Shown: positions 35,601 to 50,700, counted from the first letter of the stretch. The stretch is DNA of 64,000 nt from Salvelinus alpinus (GCF_045679555.1 NC_092091.1:92832190-92896189), one strand, 5' to 3'. Numbers and translations: made by a program. The notes: generated from the sequence alone by a model not told the origin.

Positions 35601-35718
35601 ATCATGTAAGTGTCTTTGTCCACAGACTAAGAGACAGGCCTCAGCATCTTCAGATTAGGTGAAGAAGTGTCTTTGTCCACAGACTAGGAGACAGGCCTCA
35701 GCATCTTCAGATTAGGTG
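35600..35718 (-). CDS. Right gene terminal exon and 3' UTR repeats
   Basis: The acceptor TCTTGAAG joins C ACC TAA, stop at 35712-35714, as in the left gene. The polypyrimidine tract is weaker than in the left copy. Two copies of the 58-bp 3' UTR unit follow (35600-35717). Confidence 0.65.
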
Positions 35719-38700
35719 CTTCAAGAAAGAGGGTGGAGGAGAAGGGAAGAGAGAGATCAGAAAGTATGGAGAAGAAGGAGGAGTGAGATACACCTGAGAT
35801 AATGATGTGATGATGGTCCTATGATACACCTGAGATAATGATGTGATGATGGTCCTATGATACACCTGAGATAATGATGTGATGATGGTCCTATGATACA
35901 CCTGAGATAATGATGTGATGATGGTCCTATGATACACCTGAGATAATGATGTGATGATGGTCCTATGATACACCTGAGATAATGATGTGATGATGGTCCT
36001 ATGATACACCTGAGATAATGATGTGATGATGGTCCTATGATACACCTGAGATAATGATGTGATGATGGTCCTATGATACACCTGAGATAATGATGTGATG
36101 ATGGTCCTATGATACACCTGAGATAATGATGTGATGATGGTCCTATGATACACCTGAGATAATGATGTGATGATGGTCCTATGATACACCTGAGATAATG
36201 ATGTGATGATGGTCCTATGATAGAACTATAATAAGATACATTTATTACAGGCAGCAACACAAAAAACATGCTTCCATTCTGAAAAATACTTTCTCTTTGA
36301 TCTGGGTAGCTATGTTTTTATTTGACCTATATTTAATCATTCCACATATTCAAGGGAGGGAGAAAAGAAAACGGTCTTACCTAGATTCACTCAAGTACTT
36401 AACAAGATGGTGTTCATGTTCACTGAGAGCTTTGAGACAAGCTTCCATCACTTCTGGTCCTTTAGGGAGGACTGCATTCAGTAGTTCTCTCATTCGCTCC
36501 TGTTCAGTTGTTTCAGCTGTTATTCTGGAGTACTCTTCATCACCAATCATGTCCTTTGACCGCAGAACATCTGCTATTGGCTTTGGGTTTTTGACTCCCT
36601 GAATGAGTTTAGCACTGTGTTTCTTCAGAAACTCCTCAGCAGGAATCCCAGGGAGGGATAATGCTGAAGGGGAGTGAATTAAATGAATATGGCTTTAGGG
36701 TGAACAGCATCTGTTTCTACATCTAACAGTCTCTCTAGTTATCATTCCTCTGATAGTCATTTCTTGTATAGAGCTGACTCCAGGGTTGTAGTCAATTCAT
36801 ATTCAAGTCAGTCAATTTAAACACATTTTTTTCTTCCCACTAGTCATTGAAAATAGATGCCATTTTCCAGTTATTGAATTGGAATTTCAGTTTACTTCCT
36901 GAATTGACTGACTTATTTGGAATTTACACCTACCCTGGCTGAGACGATTGTCTTTTCTACAAAACATACAGAGCCTTGCAAAAGAGTTCATACCCCTTGG
37001 ATTTCTCTGTTGTGTTATATAGTGGGATTAAAATGGATTTAATAGTAATGTTTTGTCATCAATCCACTGAAAATACTCTGTAATGTCAAAGTGGACCTGT
37101 CCCCCATAGATACAACATCTGGAAGGTCCCTCAGTCAAGTAACGCATTTCAAGCACAGATTCAACTTTACACAAAGACCAGGGATGTTTTTGAAAGCCTC
37201 ATAAAGAAGGGCAGTGATTGGTAGATGGGTAACAATAACAAATCAGACATTTAATATCTCTTTAAGCATGGTCAAGTTAATAATTATTCTGTGGATTACT
37301 TAATAAACCTCCCAGACACATCAAACATACAGTCGTCCTTCTGAACTGAGCTGCAGGACAGGAAAGAAACTGCTCAGTGATGTTACCATCAGGACATTGG
37401 TGAATTTAAAACAGTTACAGAGTTCAATGTCTGTGATGGGAGAAAACTGAGGATGGATCAACAACATTGTAGTGACTCCATAATAATGACTTAAATGACA
37501 GAGTGAAAATAATACAAATATACAGAATAAATATTCCAACTATTCCAAAACATGCATATTATTTGCTGGGGAGTTTTTCAGGATGAAAAGAAACAGGATG
37601 GAGCTAAGAACAGACAAAATCCTAGAGGAAAACCCTGTTCAGTCTGCTTTACACCAGACACTGGGAGAGGAATTCAGCTTTCAACAGGACAATAACCTAC
37701 AACACAAGGCCAAATCTACACTGGAGTTGCTTACCAAGATGACAATGAATGTTCCTGAGTGGCCAAGTTACAGTTCTTACTTAAATCTGCTTGGAAATCT
37801 ATGGCAAGACTTAAATGACTGTCTAGCCATGATCCCCAACATATTGACAGAGCTTGAAGAATTATGAAAATAACAGTGGGCTAATATTGTAAAATCCAGG
37901 TGTGTAAAGCTCTTAGAGACTTACCCAAGAAGACTCCCAGCTGTAATGACTCTTAGAGACTTACCCAGGAAGACTCCCAGCTGTAATGACTCTTAGAGAC
38001 TTACCCAAGAAGACTCCCAGCTGTAATGACTCTTAGAGACTTACCCAGGAAGACTCCCAGCTGTAATGACTCTTAGAGACTTACCCAGGAAGACTCCCAG
38101 CTGTAATGACTCTTAGAGACTTACCCAAGAAGACTCCCAGCTGTAATGACTCTTGGAGACTTACCCAGGAAGACTCCCAGCTGTAATGACTCTTAGAGAC
38201 TTACCCAAGAAGACTCCCAGCTGTAATGACTCTCAGAGACTTACCCGAAAAGACTCCCAGCTGTAATGACTCTTAGAGACTTACCCAGGAAGACTCCCAG
38301 CTGTAATGACTCTTAGAGACTTACCCAGGAAGACTCCCAGCTGTAATGACTCTTAGAGACTTACCCAAGAAGACTCCCAGCTGTAATGACTCTTAGAGAC
38401 TTACCCAGGAAGACTCCCAGCTGTAATGACTCTTAGAGACTTACCCAGGAAGACTCCCAGCTGTAATGACTCTTAGAGACTTACCCAAGAAGACTCCCAG
38501 CTGTAATGACTCTTGGAGACTTACCCAGGAAGACTCCCAGCTGTAATGACTCTTAGAGACTTACCCAGGAAGACTCCCAGCTGTAAAGCTCTTAGAGACT
38601 TACCCAAGAAGACTCCCAGCTGTAATCGCTGCCAAATGTGTTTCTAAGTAATGACACGGGGGGCTGAATACTTATGGAACGACTATTTTAGGTATTTAAT

Positions 38701-41700
38701 TTATATCAATCTAAATATATATATTATTTGACATTAGAGTATTTTGTGTAGATTGTTGACTAGAAATGACAATGAAATCCCTTTTAATCCCACCTTGTAA
38801 CACAATAACATGTGATGCAGATACATTTGAAAGGCTCTGTATTTCTGTCTGAATGGTCTGTATCATTACACTCCAATGAACACGTTTCATGAAGACCTTC
38901 ATCACCCCACAGAACACGACTCATGAAGACCTTCATCACCCCACTGAACACGACTCATGAAGACCTTCATCACCCCACTGAACACGACTCATGAAGACCT
39001 TCATCACCCCACTGAACACGACTCATGAAGACCTTCATCACCCCACTGAACACGACTCATGAAGACCTTCATCACCCCACTGAACATGACTCATGAAGAC
39101 CTTCATCAGTGTTCTTCATCACAACTTGAAGAGACGTTATCTTTGTAACCTCGTCCACAAAAACAAACTTACATATTGGATGAGAGTCGTTGCTGTACAC
39201 ATCTGAAAAACAAACGAGAAATATCATAAAACATTTTAATAGCATCTGTTAGAAAAGGACATTTATGATTGACATACTGTTCATGTATAGTATTTCTTAC
39301 CTTTTGATAACACTGATTTCCATACTGTCCTCTCATCATCCCCGATTAACTCCATCTCAATGTCAACCCCTGTGTTTCCCATAATCATCTGACAACAGCT
39401 TGGTGTGGTGTCTGCAGGTAACAGCTGAATCTTCTGTAGGAGGCGATATGGTGCAACAATTGAGACAACAGACAGAGAGAGAAATAGTGAAATAGAATGA
39501 TATTCCAGTTATTCATATACAATATGACAGATTCATGTCCTCAGCCTGATAAAACTGCACCTCTGGATTGATGGAAGTGGAGTGGGGATTCTTGAACGCA
39601 AACGAACTGTTCAGCTTTAAGGGCCCATTTGGACTTGACAGGACGAATTCTGAAAATCCTTTGGACACCTGATTTTTCTCCCGTTCCCGAACAGCCTACA
39701 AAATGATCAATGTAGTAGTCAGTCAGAACAATGTATTCTCGTAATTCACACAACATGCAGCTCACTGAGAAATCCATTTTTGTTAACAAAAAATGTGTAC
39801 ACTACTGTTTTACTATCCCTATTTTACCAGGATATTATGTTAAAGGTGTACCAGGTAAGTTGACTGAGAAGAGATTATCTTTTACAGCATCGACCTGGGG
39901 AAGAGTTACAGGGGAGAGGAGAGGGGGAAAATGAGCCAATTGGAAGCTGGGGATGATTAGGTAGCCATGATGGTATGAGGGCCAGATTGGGAATTTAGCC
40001 AGGACACCGGGGTTAACATCCCTACTCTTACGATAAGTGACTTGGGATCTTCAGTGACCATGGAGAGGACACCCGTTTAACGTCCCATCTGAAAGACAGC
40101 ACCCTACACAGGGCAATGTCCCCTTCACTGCCCTGGGGCATTGGGTTCTCCTCCGACCAGAGGGAAGAGTGCCATCTACTGGCTCTTCAAATGAATGAGA
40201 CAGAAATAGATTTCTCACAGAGCTGCATGTTGTCTTTGTAATCTAGAGATTTTCAACAAACTATCAGCTTTCCTTTAGTAAGTTTCAACATACTGTTGTC
40301 ACTTCAATGATAGTGCCTCACCTCTTTCTGACTGGAGTTTCTGAGGAGCAGGTACAGCCTTGAAATTACTGTTGACCTTTTTACTGCCAAATAGAGGACC
40401 ACGTCACAGTGGACATCTATGTTCCAAGACAGTAATCTCAGTATCATAGAGATAGCTGAGAACTTGGGATGGAGAATCTCAGCATGGAATCTGGTGACCT
40501 CATGCACTTCCTCTAAAGACACTCCATGTTCCTCTACATGAAGAACCTTCATCTCATTCCTCAGAGAAGGGTTGGTCCCTGAACAACACAATACAAAGGA
40601 GACAAAAATACAAATATTGTATTATTCATCCAACTAAAACACAAATAATATGCAGTACCAGATCACAGTAAACTCAAACTCCCAGAATAGTTCATTCATT
40701 CATTCAGGAAGTGAAACTCAGTTACATGGAAATGTCTTTCTGAATACTATTTCTATATGGTTTTACCTAAACAGACAAAGTGTGGCAGATGAACTTCCTC
40801 CAGTTCACCTAACTCCATAGTGATGTCCAGCAATGGACCACCTTGTGTGTACTGCATGTCTTTCAGAAGTTGACTGTAGGGTTCCCAGTTCCTGAAGTGA
40901 TACTTCAGAATGACATCTCTCTCACACAGCCAGCGGAGCCCAGACACTGTGCACTCATAACTCCCTTTGGGTGTCCTGTGTCTGAGGGCAACATCAAGAT
41001 ATGGTGGAGAGGGTCAATGGTTAAATGGAGAGGTTGGATTAGAAGACTATTCCCACAGGTAATGGGGAAATACACTAGCAGGTGGAATGAAATGTTAAAA
41101 GTAGTTATTTTACCTGAACATTGTCACTCCCTGGACAGTGGAAGTCAAGGGTTCAATGTGAAGCCAGTGTGTGGAGTCCTGAACAAGGACAAGCATGTCA
41201 GTAATACATATGGGGCCTGTTTCCTGGACACAGATTGAGTCTAGTGCTGGACTAAAAAGCATGCTCAATGGAAGTTTCAATAGAAAGTTCTTTAAGGTCC
41301 AGGACTAGACTTAATCTGTGTCTTGGAAACTGGCCCATTAACCAAAGTAACTAATCTAATGTATTTATCCAATTAAACTGTTAAATGACAAAATATGACG
41401 ACAGATAAAATCCTGCAGAACACAGGACTGTCTATATCCCAGTATGAATGGTTGGTCAGTACACACCTGGCATTGAGACTGTGTTTATATTACTAAAGCA
41501 GAACACAGGACTGTCTATATCCCAGTATGAATGGTTGGTCAGCACACCTGGCTTTGAGACTGTGTTTATATTACTAAAGCAGAACACAGGACTGTCTATA
41601 TCCCAGTATGAATGGTTGGTCAGTACACACCTGGCTTTGAGACTGTGTTTATATTACTAAAGCAGAACACAGGACTGTCTATATCCCAGTATGAATGGTT

Positions 41701-44700
41701 GGTCAGTACACACCTGGCTTTGAGACTGTGTTTATATTACTAAAGCAGAACACAGGACTGTCTATATCCCAGTATGAATGGTTGGTTGGTACACACCTGG
41801 CGTTGAGACTGTGCCTGACTCCTGCAGGTATGTAAAAGTAAGAATTGACATTATGACTTACCTCAACATGGTCACAGGTCTTACAGCTCTGAGGAATCCC
41901 TGAAGTCAAAAGTAGTTATTTAAAATGGACAATCTCATGTAATAACTAACTAATAATTATTAAATAGACCTCTAATAAAAATGAATATAAGTGAGCAACA
42001 GTCTCAGAATGTACATTCATTAGCATACCATAATCTGACATTAGTGTTATATTAATTAATGTTTGTGGAAGCAGGAAACAACATCGTTCTAATCCATGTT
42101 TTGTAGATGTTGGGGTCTGATTTCTGGTAGATCCTAGGATGAGAGCTTAAAGGTAGAGTCAGCTAAATTATGTTGTACGAGCAGCACCACAGATATTGTG
42201 ATGAGCAAGATGCCTGACTTCTCTCTCACAGTCACACACAGTATCTGCTCATGTGCAAGGGTTCTCTTCACTCTCTTACAGACTGTTAGCCACGGGACCA
42301 AAACAGCAGAGAAGTTTAGCCTTGTGCTCCAACACTCTTAGTTGTTGTAGAAATTGACCCACTATGCTGTTTACTTTGTGCTTCTACGTCATATCGCTGA
42401 CTCACCCTTTATTAAGTTTGTTTTGACCAAATAGATCGTGATTGTGTTCCTTGCCTGGGAATCAACTATAATGAACGCTTTAAAACTATTTTGATTTAAA
42501 AACAATTAAATCAAATAACACTCACATTTCTCAGGTCCAGGCTTGATACAACACTCTCCACCATGGTCTCTGGTGTTCTCAGGTCCAGGTTTGATCCAAC
42601 TCTCTCCACCATGGTCTCTGGTGTCCTCAGGTCCAGGCTTGATCCAACACTCTCCACCATGGTCTCTGGTGTCCTCAGGTCCAGGCTTAATCCAACACTC
42701 TCCACCATGGTCTCTGGTGTTGGTAAAACAGTAGGATAGACTGTGATTAAACTAAACTAAATACAACTTATTAAGGCTTGATATAACATACATACAGTCG
42801 TCATAGGCAATACAAAGGGTGTTTAAAGGTTGACAGACTAGCTCCCTATGTAGGGCACATTACCTAAATGTGACATAACCCACTATGTCACCTTCCATAA
42901 AGTCAATACTGATGGTGACATTTAACTAGGCACAGTCTAACTGTCTGTAGGTCCAACAGAACACATTAAAACACACCACTACTACTAATCTAACTGTCTG
43001 TAGGTCCAACAGAACACATTAAAACACACCACTACTACTAATCTAACTGTCTGTAGGTCCAACAGAACACATTAAAACACACCACTACTACTAATCGAAC
43101 TGTCTGTAGGTCCAACAGAACACATTAAAACACACAACTACTACTAATCTAACTGTCTGTAGGTCCAACAGAACACATTAAAACACACCACTACTACTAA
43201 TCTAACTGTCTGTAGGTCCAACAGAACACATTAAAACACACCACTACTACTAATCTAACTGTCTGTAGGTCCAACAGAACACATTAAAACACACCACTAC
43301 TACTAATCTAACTGTCTGTAGGTCCAACAGAACACATTAAAACACATCACTACTACTAATCTAACTGTCTGTAGGTCCAACAGAACACATTAAAACACAC
43401 CACTACTACTAATCTAACTGTCTGTAGGTCCACCAGAACACATTAAAACACACCACTACTACTAATCTAACTGTCTGTAGGTCCACCAGAACACATTAAA
43501 ACACACCACTACTACTAATCTAACTGTCTGTAGGTCCAACAGAACACATTAAAACACACCACTACTACTAATCTAACTGTCTGTAGGTCCACCAGAACAC
43601 ATTAAAACACACCACTACTACTAATCTAACTGTCTGTAGGTCCACCAGAACACATTAAAACACACCACTACTAATGTAATTATACGAATGATTCCAGAGG
43701 AAAACAAATGATAAAACATTGCTATGACTCACCTCTGAATGTGTTGGTCATCTATCTGATACAGGGTCACTGAAGAGGAGATGGAGGAAACCCCAAACCC
43801 AGGATAGAGGGGTTCAGTGAATGTGGTGTGTCTTGTGTAACGGTGTGTCAGTGTACCAGAGGAGGACACACTATAGAAGGACAAAGTACCAGCTGGCCAG
43901 TCCAGATACACACCAACTCTGTTAGGAACAGGACCAGGGATGGATCTGCTACTGACTCCAGCATGGTAAAAGTGATGACCACTGTCAGAGCAGACTAAAC
44001 ACCAGGACATCCTATTGGCTCCAATCCTGCGGTCATCCCTCCATCCATTCCTCATCAATCCTTTGTACACCACACCAATGACAGTCATGCCACCATCCCA
44101 GTAACCATCCATCTCCACCTCCCAGTAATAACGAGATCCAGATAAGCCTTCTCTGCAGAGAAATTGTGGAAAACAATCAAATCTGTCTGGATGGTCTTCA
44201 TAATGCTGCTTCTCTTTCACACATGTCACCTTCCTGTTCCCCTCAGACAGTTTCAGGTGTGGGTGTGCTGTATTTGGGTCCAGGGTGAGATGACAGGCAT
44301 CTGTAGACAAAATGAGAGTTTAATCAAACCACATCTTCATATAACATTTTGTTTTGTAGTTACAGAACAAGTATTGATTAGTTACTATGTTACAATAGTT
44401 CTGAATATTCAGTTAATTAGGATTGAAGAGACTTACATTTCCTCAGCCCTGATTTCAGCCTGCACTCTCCACCATGATCCACACTGTAGGAGAAACAGGT
44501 TATTGACTGACAAAGACCTAATAAAGCAGTCAACATTTAAACCATATTGTTGTGTTCTGGTGCACTATCCAAGTTCATTACTAGAGACATACAGGTATTC
44601 TATCCTACCTACTGCATACAGAACGGAGTACAATTCATTACTAGAGACATACAGGTATTCTATCCTACCTACTGCATACAGAATGGAGTACAATTCATTA

Positions 44701-47700
44701 CTAGAGACATACAGGTATTCTATCCTACCTACTGCATACAGAACGGAGTACAATTCATTACTAGAGACATACAGGTATTCTATCCTACCTACTGCATACA
44801 GAACGGAGTACAATTCATTACTAGAGACATACAGGTATTCTATCCTACCTACTGCATACAGAACGGAGTACAATTCATTACTAGAGACATACAGGTATTC
44901 TATCCTACCTACTGCATACAGAACGGAGTACAATTCATTACTAGAGACATACAGGTATTCTATCCTACCTACTGCATACAGAACGGAGTACAATTCATTA
45001 CTAGAGACATACAGGTTTTCTATCCTACCTACTGCATACAGAATGGAGTACAATTCTTTACTAGAGACATACAGGTATTCTATCCTACCTACTGCATACA
45101 GAACGGAGTACAATTCCAACAGGATATCAGAGATGCAGAAGAAGAGTATTCATGTGGTGATGATGTATGCTGTGTTGGAGTGCTCAGCCTGCTGAGTAAA
45201 CTTCCCCTTAATTCTACCATCATGTCCTCATGTTACTGATCCTACTAGACTACATAGGACACAACCGCTGCTCACACTATTAGGACATCTATTCTGACTT
45301 ACTTTAGCTTCATCAGTTTATATGTGGGATCCACCAGAGCAGCTGAAAGCAGTCCCCCTGCAGAGTCTCCTGGGTGATTGTAGCTCAGGTCCAGCTCTTT
45401 CAGGTGGGAGGGGTTTGACCTCAGAGCTGAAGACAGAGCAGCACAGCCCTCCTCTGTGACCAGACAGCCAGACAGCCTACAGAGAGACACAACAGCTGTC
45501 TAGGTTGGTGTACTGGTGTCAATCATCTTGTAGGACACCCATACATTTGTCCATGACACAAACATTGTGATAAAACATCAGATTTATACAGTATTTGTTT
45601 TACTAAGCTCAGTACCGACCTGACTGAAACAGCTGTACTTACCCCAGTGTGTGTAGTTTACAGTCTGGATCCTCCAGTCCAGCAGACAGCAGTGTAACTC
45701 AGCTCAGTACCGACCTGACTGAAACAGCTGTACTTACCACAGTGTGTGTAGTTTACAGTCTGGATCCTCCAGTCCAGCAGACAGCAGTGTAACTCCTGAG
45801 TCCTGCAGGTCATTGTCTCTCAGCTCCAGTTGTTTCAGTTGTGAGTTGGGTGAACTCAGGACTGAGGCCAGATCTGAACAGCAACCCTCTGTCAGACCAC
45901 ATTGACCTAGACTAGAGGGCAGAAGAGCACATGATTAAAACATGTTTAAAACATCCACATAATAACTAGACAACTTGTGACCACTGTGGAACTGATAACA
46001 GGGAAGGAAGTCTCCCCACCCAGGGAGGGGAGAAACCTTGGGCTTGTAGTAGATTGTATAACAGGTGAGGGTCAATGTAAGACTTGTGAACTATGTTGTA
46101 TCTGAGAGAAGGAGGGACGTTTATGATGAAATGTGAGGTATATAGACCAATGTACCGGAAATGATAAGCAGAACGTTCGCGTAAATAAACATTTGACTTT
46201 GGTAGACTGGGCCTCTGTCTGTTTTTATTTCTATCAGTATCCTACAAATCCTGATATAGCAGACTGAGTAATTTAATTTAATTGGTTAACTTCTTTGATA
46301 TAGGGGGCAGCATTTTCACTTTTGGATGAATTGCGTGCCTATAGTGAACTGCCTCCTACTCTGTCCCAAATGCTAATATATGCATATTATTATTACTATT
46401 GGATATAAAACACTCTGATGTTTCTAAAAATGTTTTAATGATGTCTGTGAGTATAACAGAAATCATATGGCAGGCAAAAACCTGAGAAACAATCCAAACA
46501 GGAAGTGAGAATTCTGAGAAGGGTCGATGTTAAAGTCATCGCCTATTTAATTCCCTGTAATATATGGATCTGTTTGCACTTCCTACGCCTTCCACTAGAT
46601 GTCAATAGTCTGTAGAACGCTGAATGAAGCCTCTAGTGTGATGTGGGGCCGGATGGGAGGTGTTTCAGTCACTGGTCTGGCAGATTGCCAGTTCTTGCTC
46701 ACACGCTTTCCCCATGATATCGCCTTGCGTTCCATTACTTATACAGACATGAAGAAATGCTTCGGTTGGAACGTTATTGGATATATATGATAACAACAAT
46801 CTGAAGATTGATTCTCTACTAAGTTTGACCAGTTTATTCGACTTGTAATATAACTTTTTGAAGTTTTCGTCCAACGTTTGCCTGCATCTGCGCGAGCGTT
46901 TGGACACGCAAAAGAAGCTAAGTAGCAAAAGTAGCTAATTGGACATAAGTAATTGACATTATCGAACAAAACAACGATTTATTGTGGAACTAGGATTCCT
47001 GGGAGTGCATTCTGATGAACATAATCAAAGGTAAGGGAATATTTATGATGTAATTTCGTATTTCTGTTGACACCAAAATGGCGGAGAAATGTTGTTAAAT
47101 CTGAGCGCTGTCTCAGATTAATGCATGGTGTGCTTTTTACATAAAGTTTTTTTTAAATCTGACACAGCGGTTGCATTAAGAACAAGTGTATCTTTAATTC
47201 TGTGTAAAACATGTATCTTTCATCACAGTTTATGATGAGTATTTCTGTTATTTGACGTGGCTCTCTGTAATTACTCCGGATATTTTAGAGGCATTTCTGA
47301 ACATGGAGCCAATGTAAACCGAGATTTGTGGATATAAATATGCACATTATCGAACAAAACATAAATGTATTGTGTAACATGATATACTATGAGTGTCATC
47401 TGATGAAGATCATCAAAGGTTAGTGATTCATTTTCTCTCTATTTCTGCTTTTTGATACTACTATCTTTTGCTGGGAAAATGGCTGTGTTTTTCTGTGGCT
47501 ATGTACTAAGCTAACATAATCGTTTGGTGTGCTTTCCCCGTAAATCCTTTTTGAAATCAGACATGTTGGCTGGATTCACAACACGTGTAGCTTTACTTTG
47601 GTGTCTTTCATGTGTGATTTCATGAAAGATTGATTTTTATAGTAATATATTTGAATTTGGCGCGCTACATTTTTTCTGGATTTTGGCCAAGTGGGACGCT

Positions 47701-50700
47701 ACCGTCCCACCTATCCCAGGGAAGTTAAAGAATATGAGAACTTAATTCTCTTAACACTCACACTAGTCTCTGTATATTGCAGAGTGGACTGGTTAGTCCA
47801 ACACAGAGCAGATCCACTCCTCTGTCTCCCAGATCATTGTAGCTGAGGTCCAGTTCTCTCAGGGGGGAGTTTGGTGTCTGCAGAGCTGAGGCCAGAGTCT
47901 TACAGGATTCATATGTGATTTTACAGCCAGCCAGTCTGGAGAGAGGAGATATGTTGACACACTGTTAAATATGCAAAGATTTAAGAATAATGAGATGCAT
48001 TAAGACAATAACAGAAGGACATGATTAGACTATGTTAAAGACATACTAACTCACTCAATATATTTAACCTTAGTTTCTTATATTTATCACATTGTATGTA
48101 TGTTTCTGCATATTTACCATGATGGTAAAATAATGTTAAAACATTATAACACATAATTACTACAGATATAAACACTATAAAGACAGTGGATACTGAAGAT
48201 ATTTAACTCACACTAGTGTCTGTATGTTGCGGAGTGGACTGGTTAGTCCAAAACAGAGCAGCTCCACTCCTCTGTCTCCCAGGTCATTGTAGCTGAGGTC
48301 CAGTTCTCTCAGGTGGGAGTTTGGTGTCTGCAGAGCTGAGGCCAGAGTCTTACAGGATTCATATGTGATTTTACAGCCAGCCAGTCTGGAGAGAGGAGAT
48401 ATGTTGACACACTGTTAAATATGCAAAGATTTAAGAATAATGAGATGCATTAAGACAATAACAGAAGGACATGATTAGACTATGTTAAAGACATACTAAC
48501 TCACTCAATATATTTAACCTTAGTTTCTTATATTTATCACATTGTATGTATGTTTCTGCATATTTACCATGATGGTAAAATAATGTTAAAAACACAATAA
48601 CACATAATTACTACAAATATAAACACTATAAAGACAGTGGATACTGAAGATATTTAACTCACACAAGTGTCTGTATGTTGCAGAGTGGACTGGTTAGTCC
48701 ATCACAGAGCAGAATCACTACAAAGTCTCCCAGGTCATTGTAGCTGAGGTCCAGTTCTCTCAGGGGGGAGTTTGGTGTCTGCAGAGCTGAGGTCAGAGTC
48801 TCCCAGGATTTATATGTGAGTTTACAGTGATCCAGTCTGGAGAGAGGAGATAATCTGTTAGATATACAAATCCTTCATTATAATGATACTGTAAACATCA
48901 ACTCAATAACAGAACTTACAGTGCTCTCTTGCAGGTTTTCACTACCGGCAGCAACCTCTGATAACCTTCCTCTGATGTGTTGTATGTCTTCAGGTCAAAC
49001 TCCTCCAGCACCTCCTCTGACATCAGTAACAGGTAGGCCAGGGCTGAACATTGGTCAGGTTTTAGCTCTGTTTCTGAAAGAGTTCCTGATCGCATGGAGG
49101 TCTGCATCTCTTCAACTAGAGAATTGTCACCAAGTTCATTCAGACAGTGGAACAAGTTGATGACCCTTTCTGGTGAGGATTCGTACTTGATCTTGTCTGA
49201 AAGGTACCTGACTATTCTGTTAACTGTTTTCTTATGGCTCTGTGTTGTACTTCCTGTCTGTGTCAGAAGGCCTCGTAACAGATTCTGATTGGACGCCAGT
49301 GAGAGACCCAGAAGGAAGCGGAGGAACAGGTCCAGGTGTCCATTCTCACTCTTCAAGGCCTGGTCCACTGCGCTCCTGTGTAAGTCAGACAACTGGATTG
49401 ACTCCTTCTCTTCATCATCACTAGTGGGGGAGAAAACATTTTCCTTCTTGTCCAGACATGATTCTAAAGCATGCACTGCTGCTAGAAACTCCTGAATGCT
49501 CAGATGCACAAAGCTGTAGACCTTGTCTTGGTACAGCCCAGATTCTTCTTTAAAGATCTCTGTACACAATGCTGAGTACTCTGATGCCTCTGTGACATCA
49601 AGGCCACACTCTCTCAGGTCCTCCTCATAGAAGATCAGGTTGCCCTTCTGCAGCTGTTGGAAAGCCAGCTTTGCCATTTTCAGGATCATCTCTTTGTCTG
49701 ACTGAGACAGTTCCTTTGGGTTTGTCTCTGTGGCTTTGTTGTACTTCTTGTTCTTCACAATGATTTGGATGAGAATGAAATGTGAGTACATGTGGGTCAG
49801 AGTTGTGGGGAGATCATCCTTCTCTGCCTCTTTCAGCATCATCTCAAGGACAGTGGCTGATATCCAACAGAATATTGGAATGTGGCACATGATGTGGAGG
49901 CTCCTTGAGTCCTCTATGTGTTTGATGATTTCATTGGACAGATTCTGATCTGTGATCTTCTTCCTGAAGTATTCCTCCTTCTGTGGATCATTGAACCCTC
50001 GTACCTCTATCACCTGGTCAACGCACTCAGGAGGGATCTTATTGGCTGCTGCAGGTCGTGTGGTTATCCAGAGGAGAGCAGAGGGAAGCAGATTCCCCTT
50101 GATGAGGTTTGTCAGTAGCACGGCCACTGAGGTTGGCTTCGTGACATCACAGCACTTCTCAATGTTTATGAAGTCTAGAGGAAGTCGACACTCATCCAGA
50201 CCATCAAAAATGAAAACAGTTTTGGTTTCACCATCTTCAATGCTGTCAATCTCTTTCAGCTCTGAGAAGTAGTGGGAAAGAAGTTGCATCAGACTGTATT
50301 GGTCCTTTTTCAGGTTCAGATCACGGAAAGGAAGAGGAAACATGAAATGAACGTCCTGATTTGCTTTTCCCTCTGCCCAGTCAAGGAGGAACTTCTGCAC
50401 AGAGACTGTTTTTCCAATGCCAGCGATTCCTTTTGTCAGCACAGTTCTGATAGGTTTGTCTTGTCCAGGTAAAGGCTTGAAGATGTCGTTGCATTTGATT
50501 GGTGTCTCTTGTGTGGTTTGTTTCTTGGATGCCATCTCTATCTGTCTAACCTCATGTTCATTATTGAGCCCTCCACTTCCACCCTCTGTGATGTAGAGCT
50601 TTGTGTAGATGTCGTTTAACAGACTTTGGTTTCCATGGTGTCCAATTCCTTCAGATATGTGTTGATACTTGTGTTTCAGTTTAGCCTTAATGTCTTGTTG

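Larger units (their letters stand above)
36965..38850 (+). mobile_element. Tc1-like element with internal 40-bp satellite
   Basis: The left end is at ACAGAGCCTTGCAAAAGAG and the right end at AAGGCTCTGTA. A decayed transposase piece (37583-37867) keeps FQQDN and a degraded [17 protein letters not shown]. The region just after it is amplified as a 40-bp tandem array. The left arm keeps only the 5' 480 bp. It lies in the intron before the CARD exon, antisense to the gene. Confidence 0.75.

Noticed and set aside
35707-36269. Minus-strand frames of 160 and 170 codons ([12 protein letters not shown] repeats)
   Set aside because: Created by twelve copies of a 36-bp repeat in the last intron of the right gene.
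44164-45239. Frames of 343, 230 and 184 codons in the right 60-bp array
   Set aside because: Same cause as in the left arm: repeat-driven open frames on both strands.
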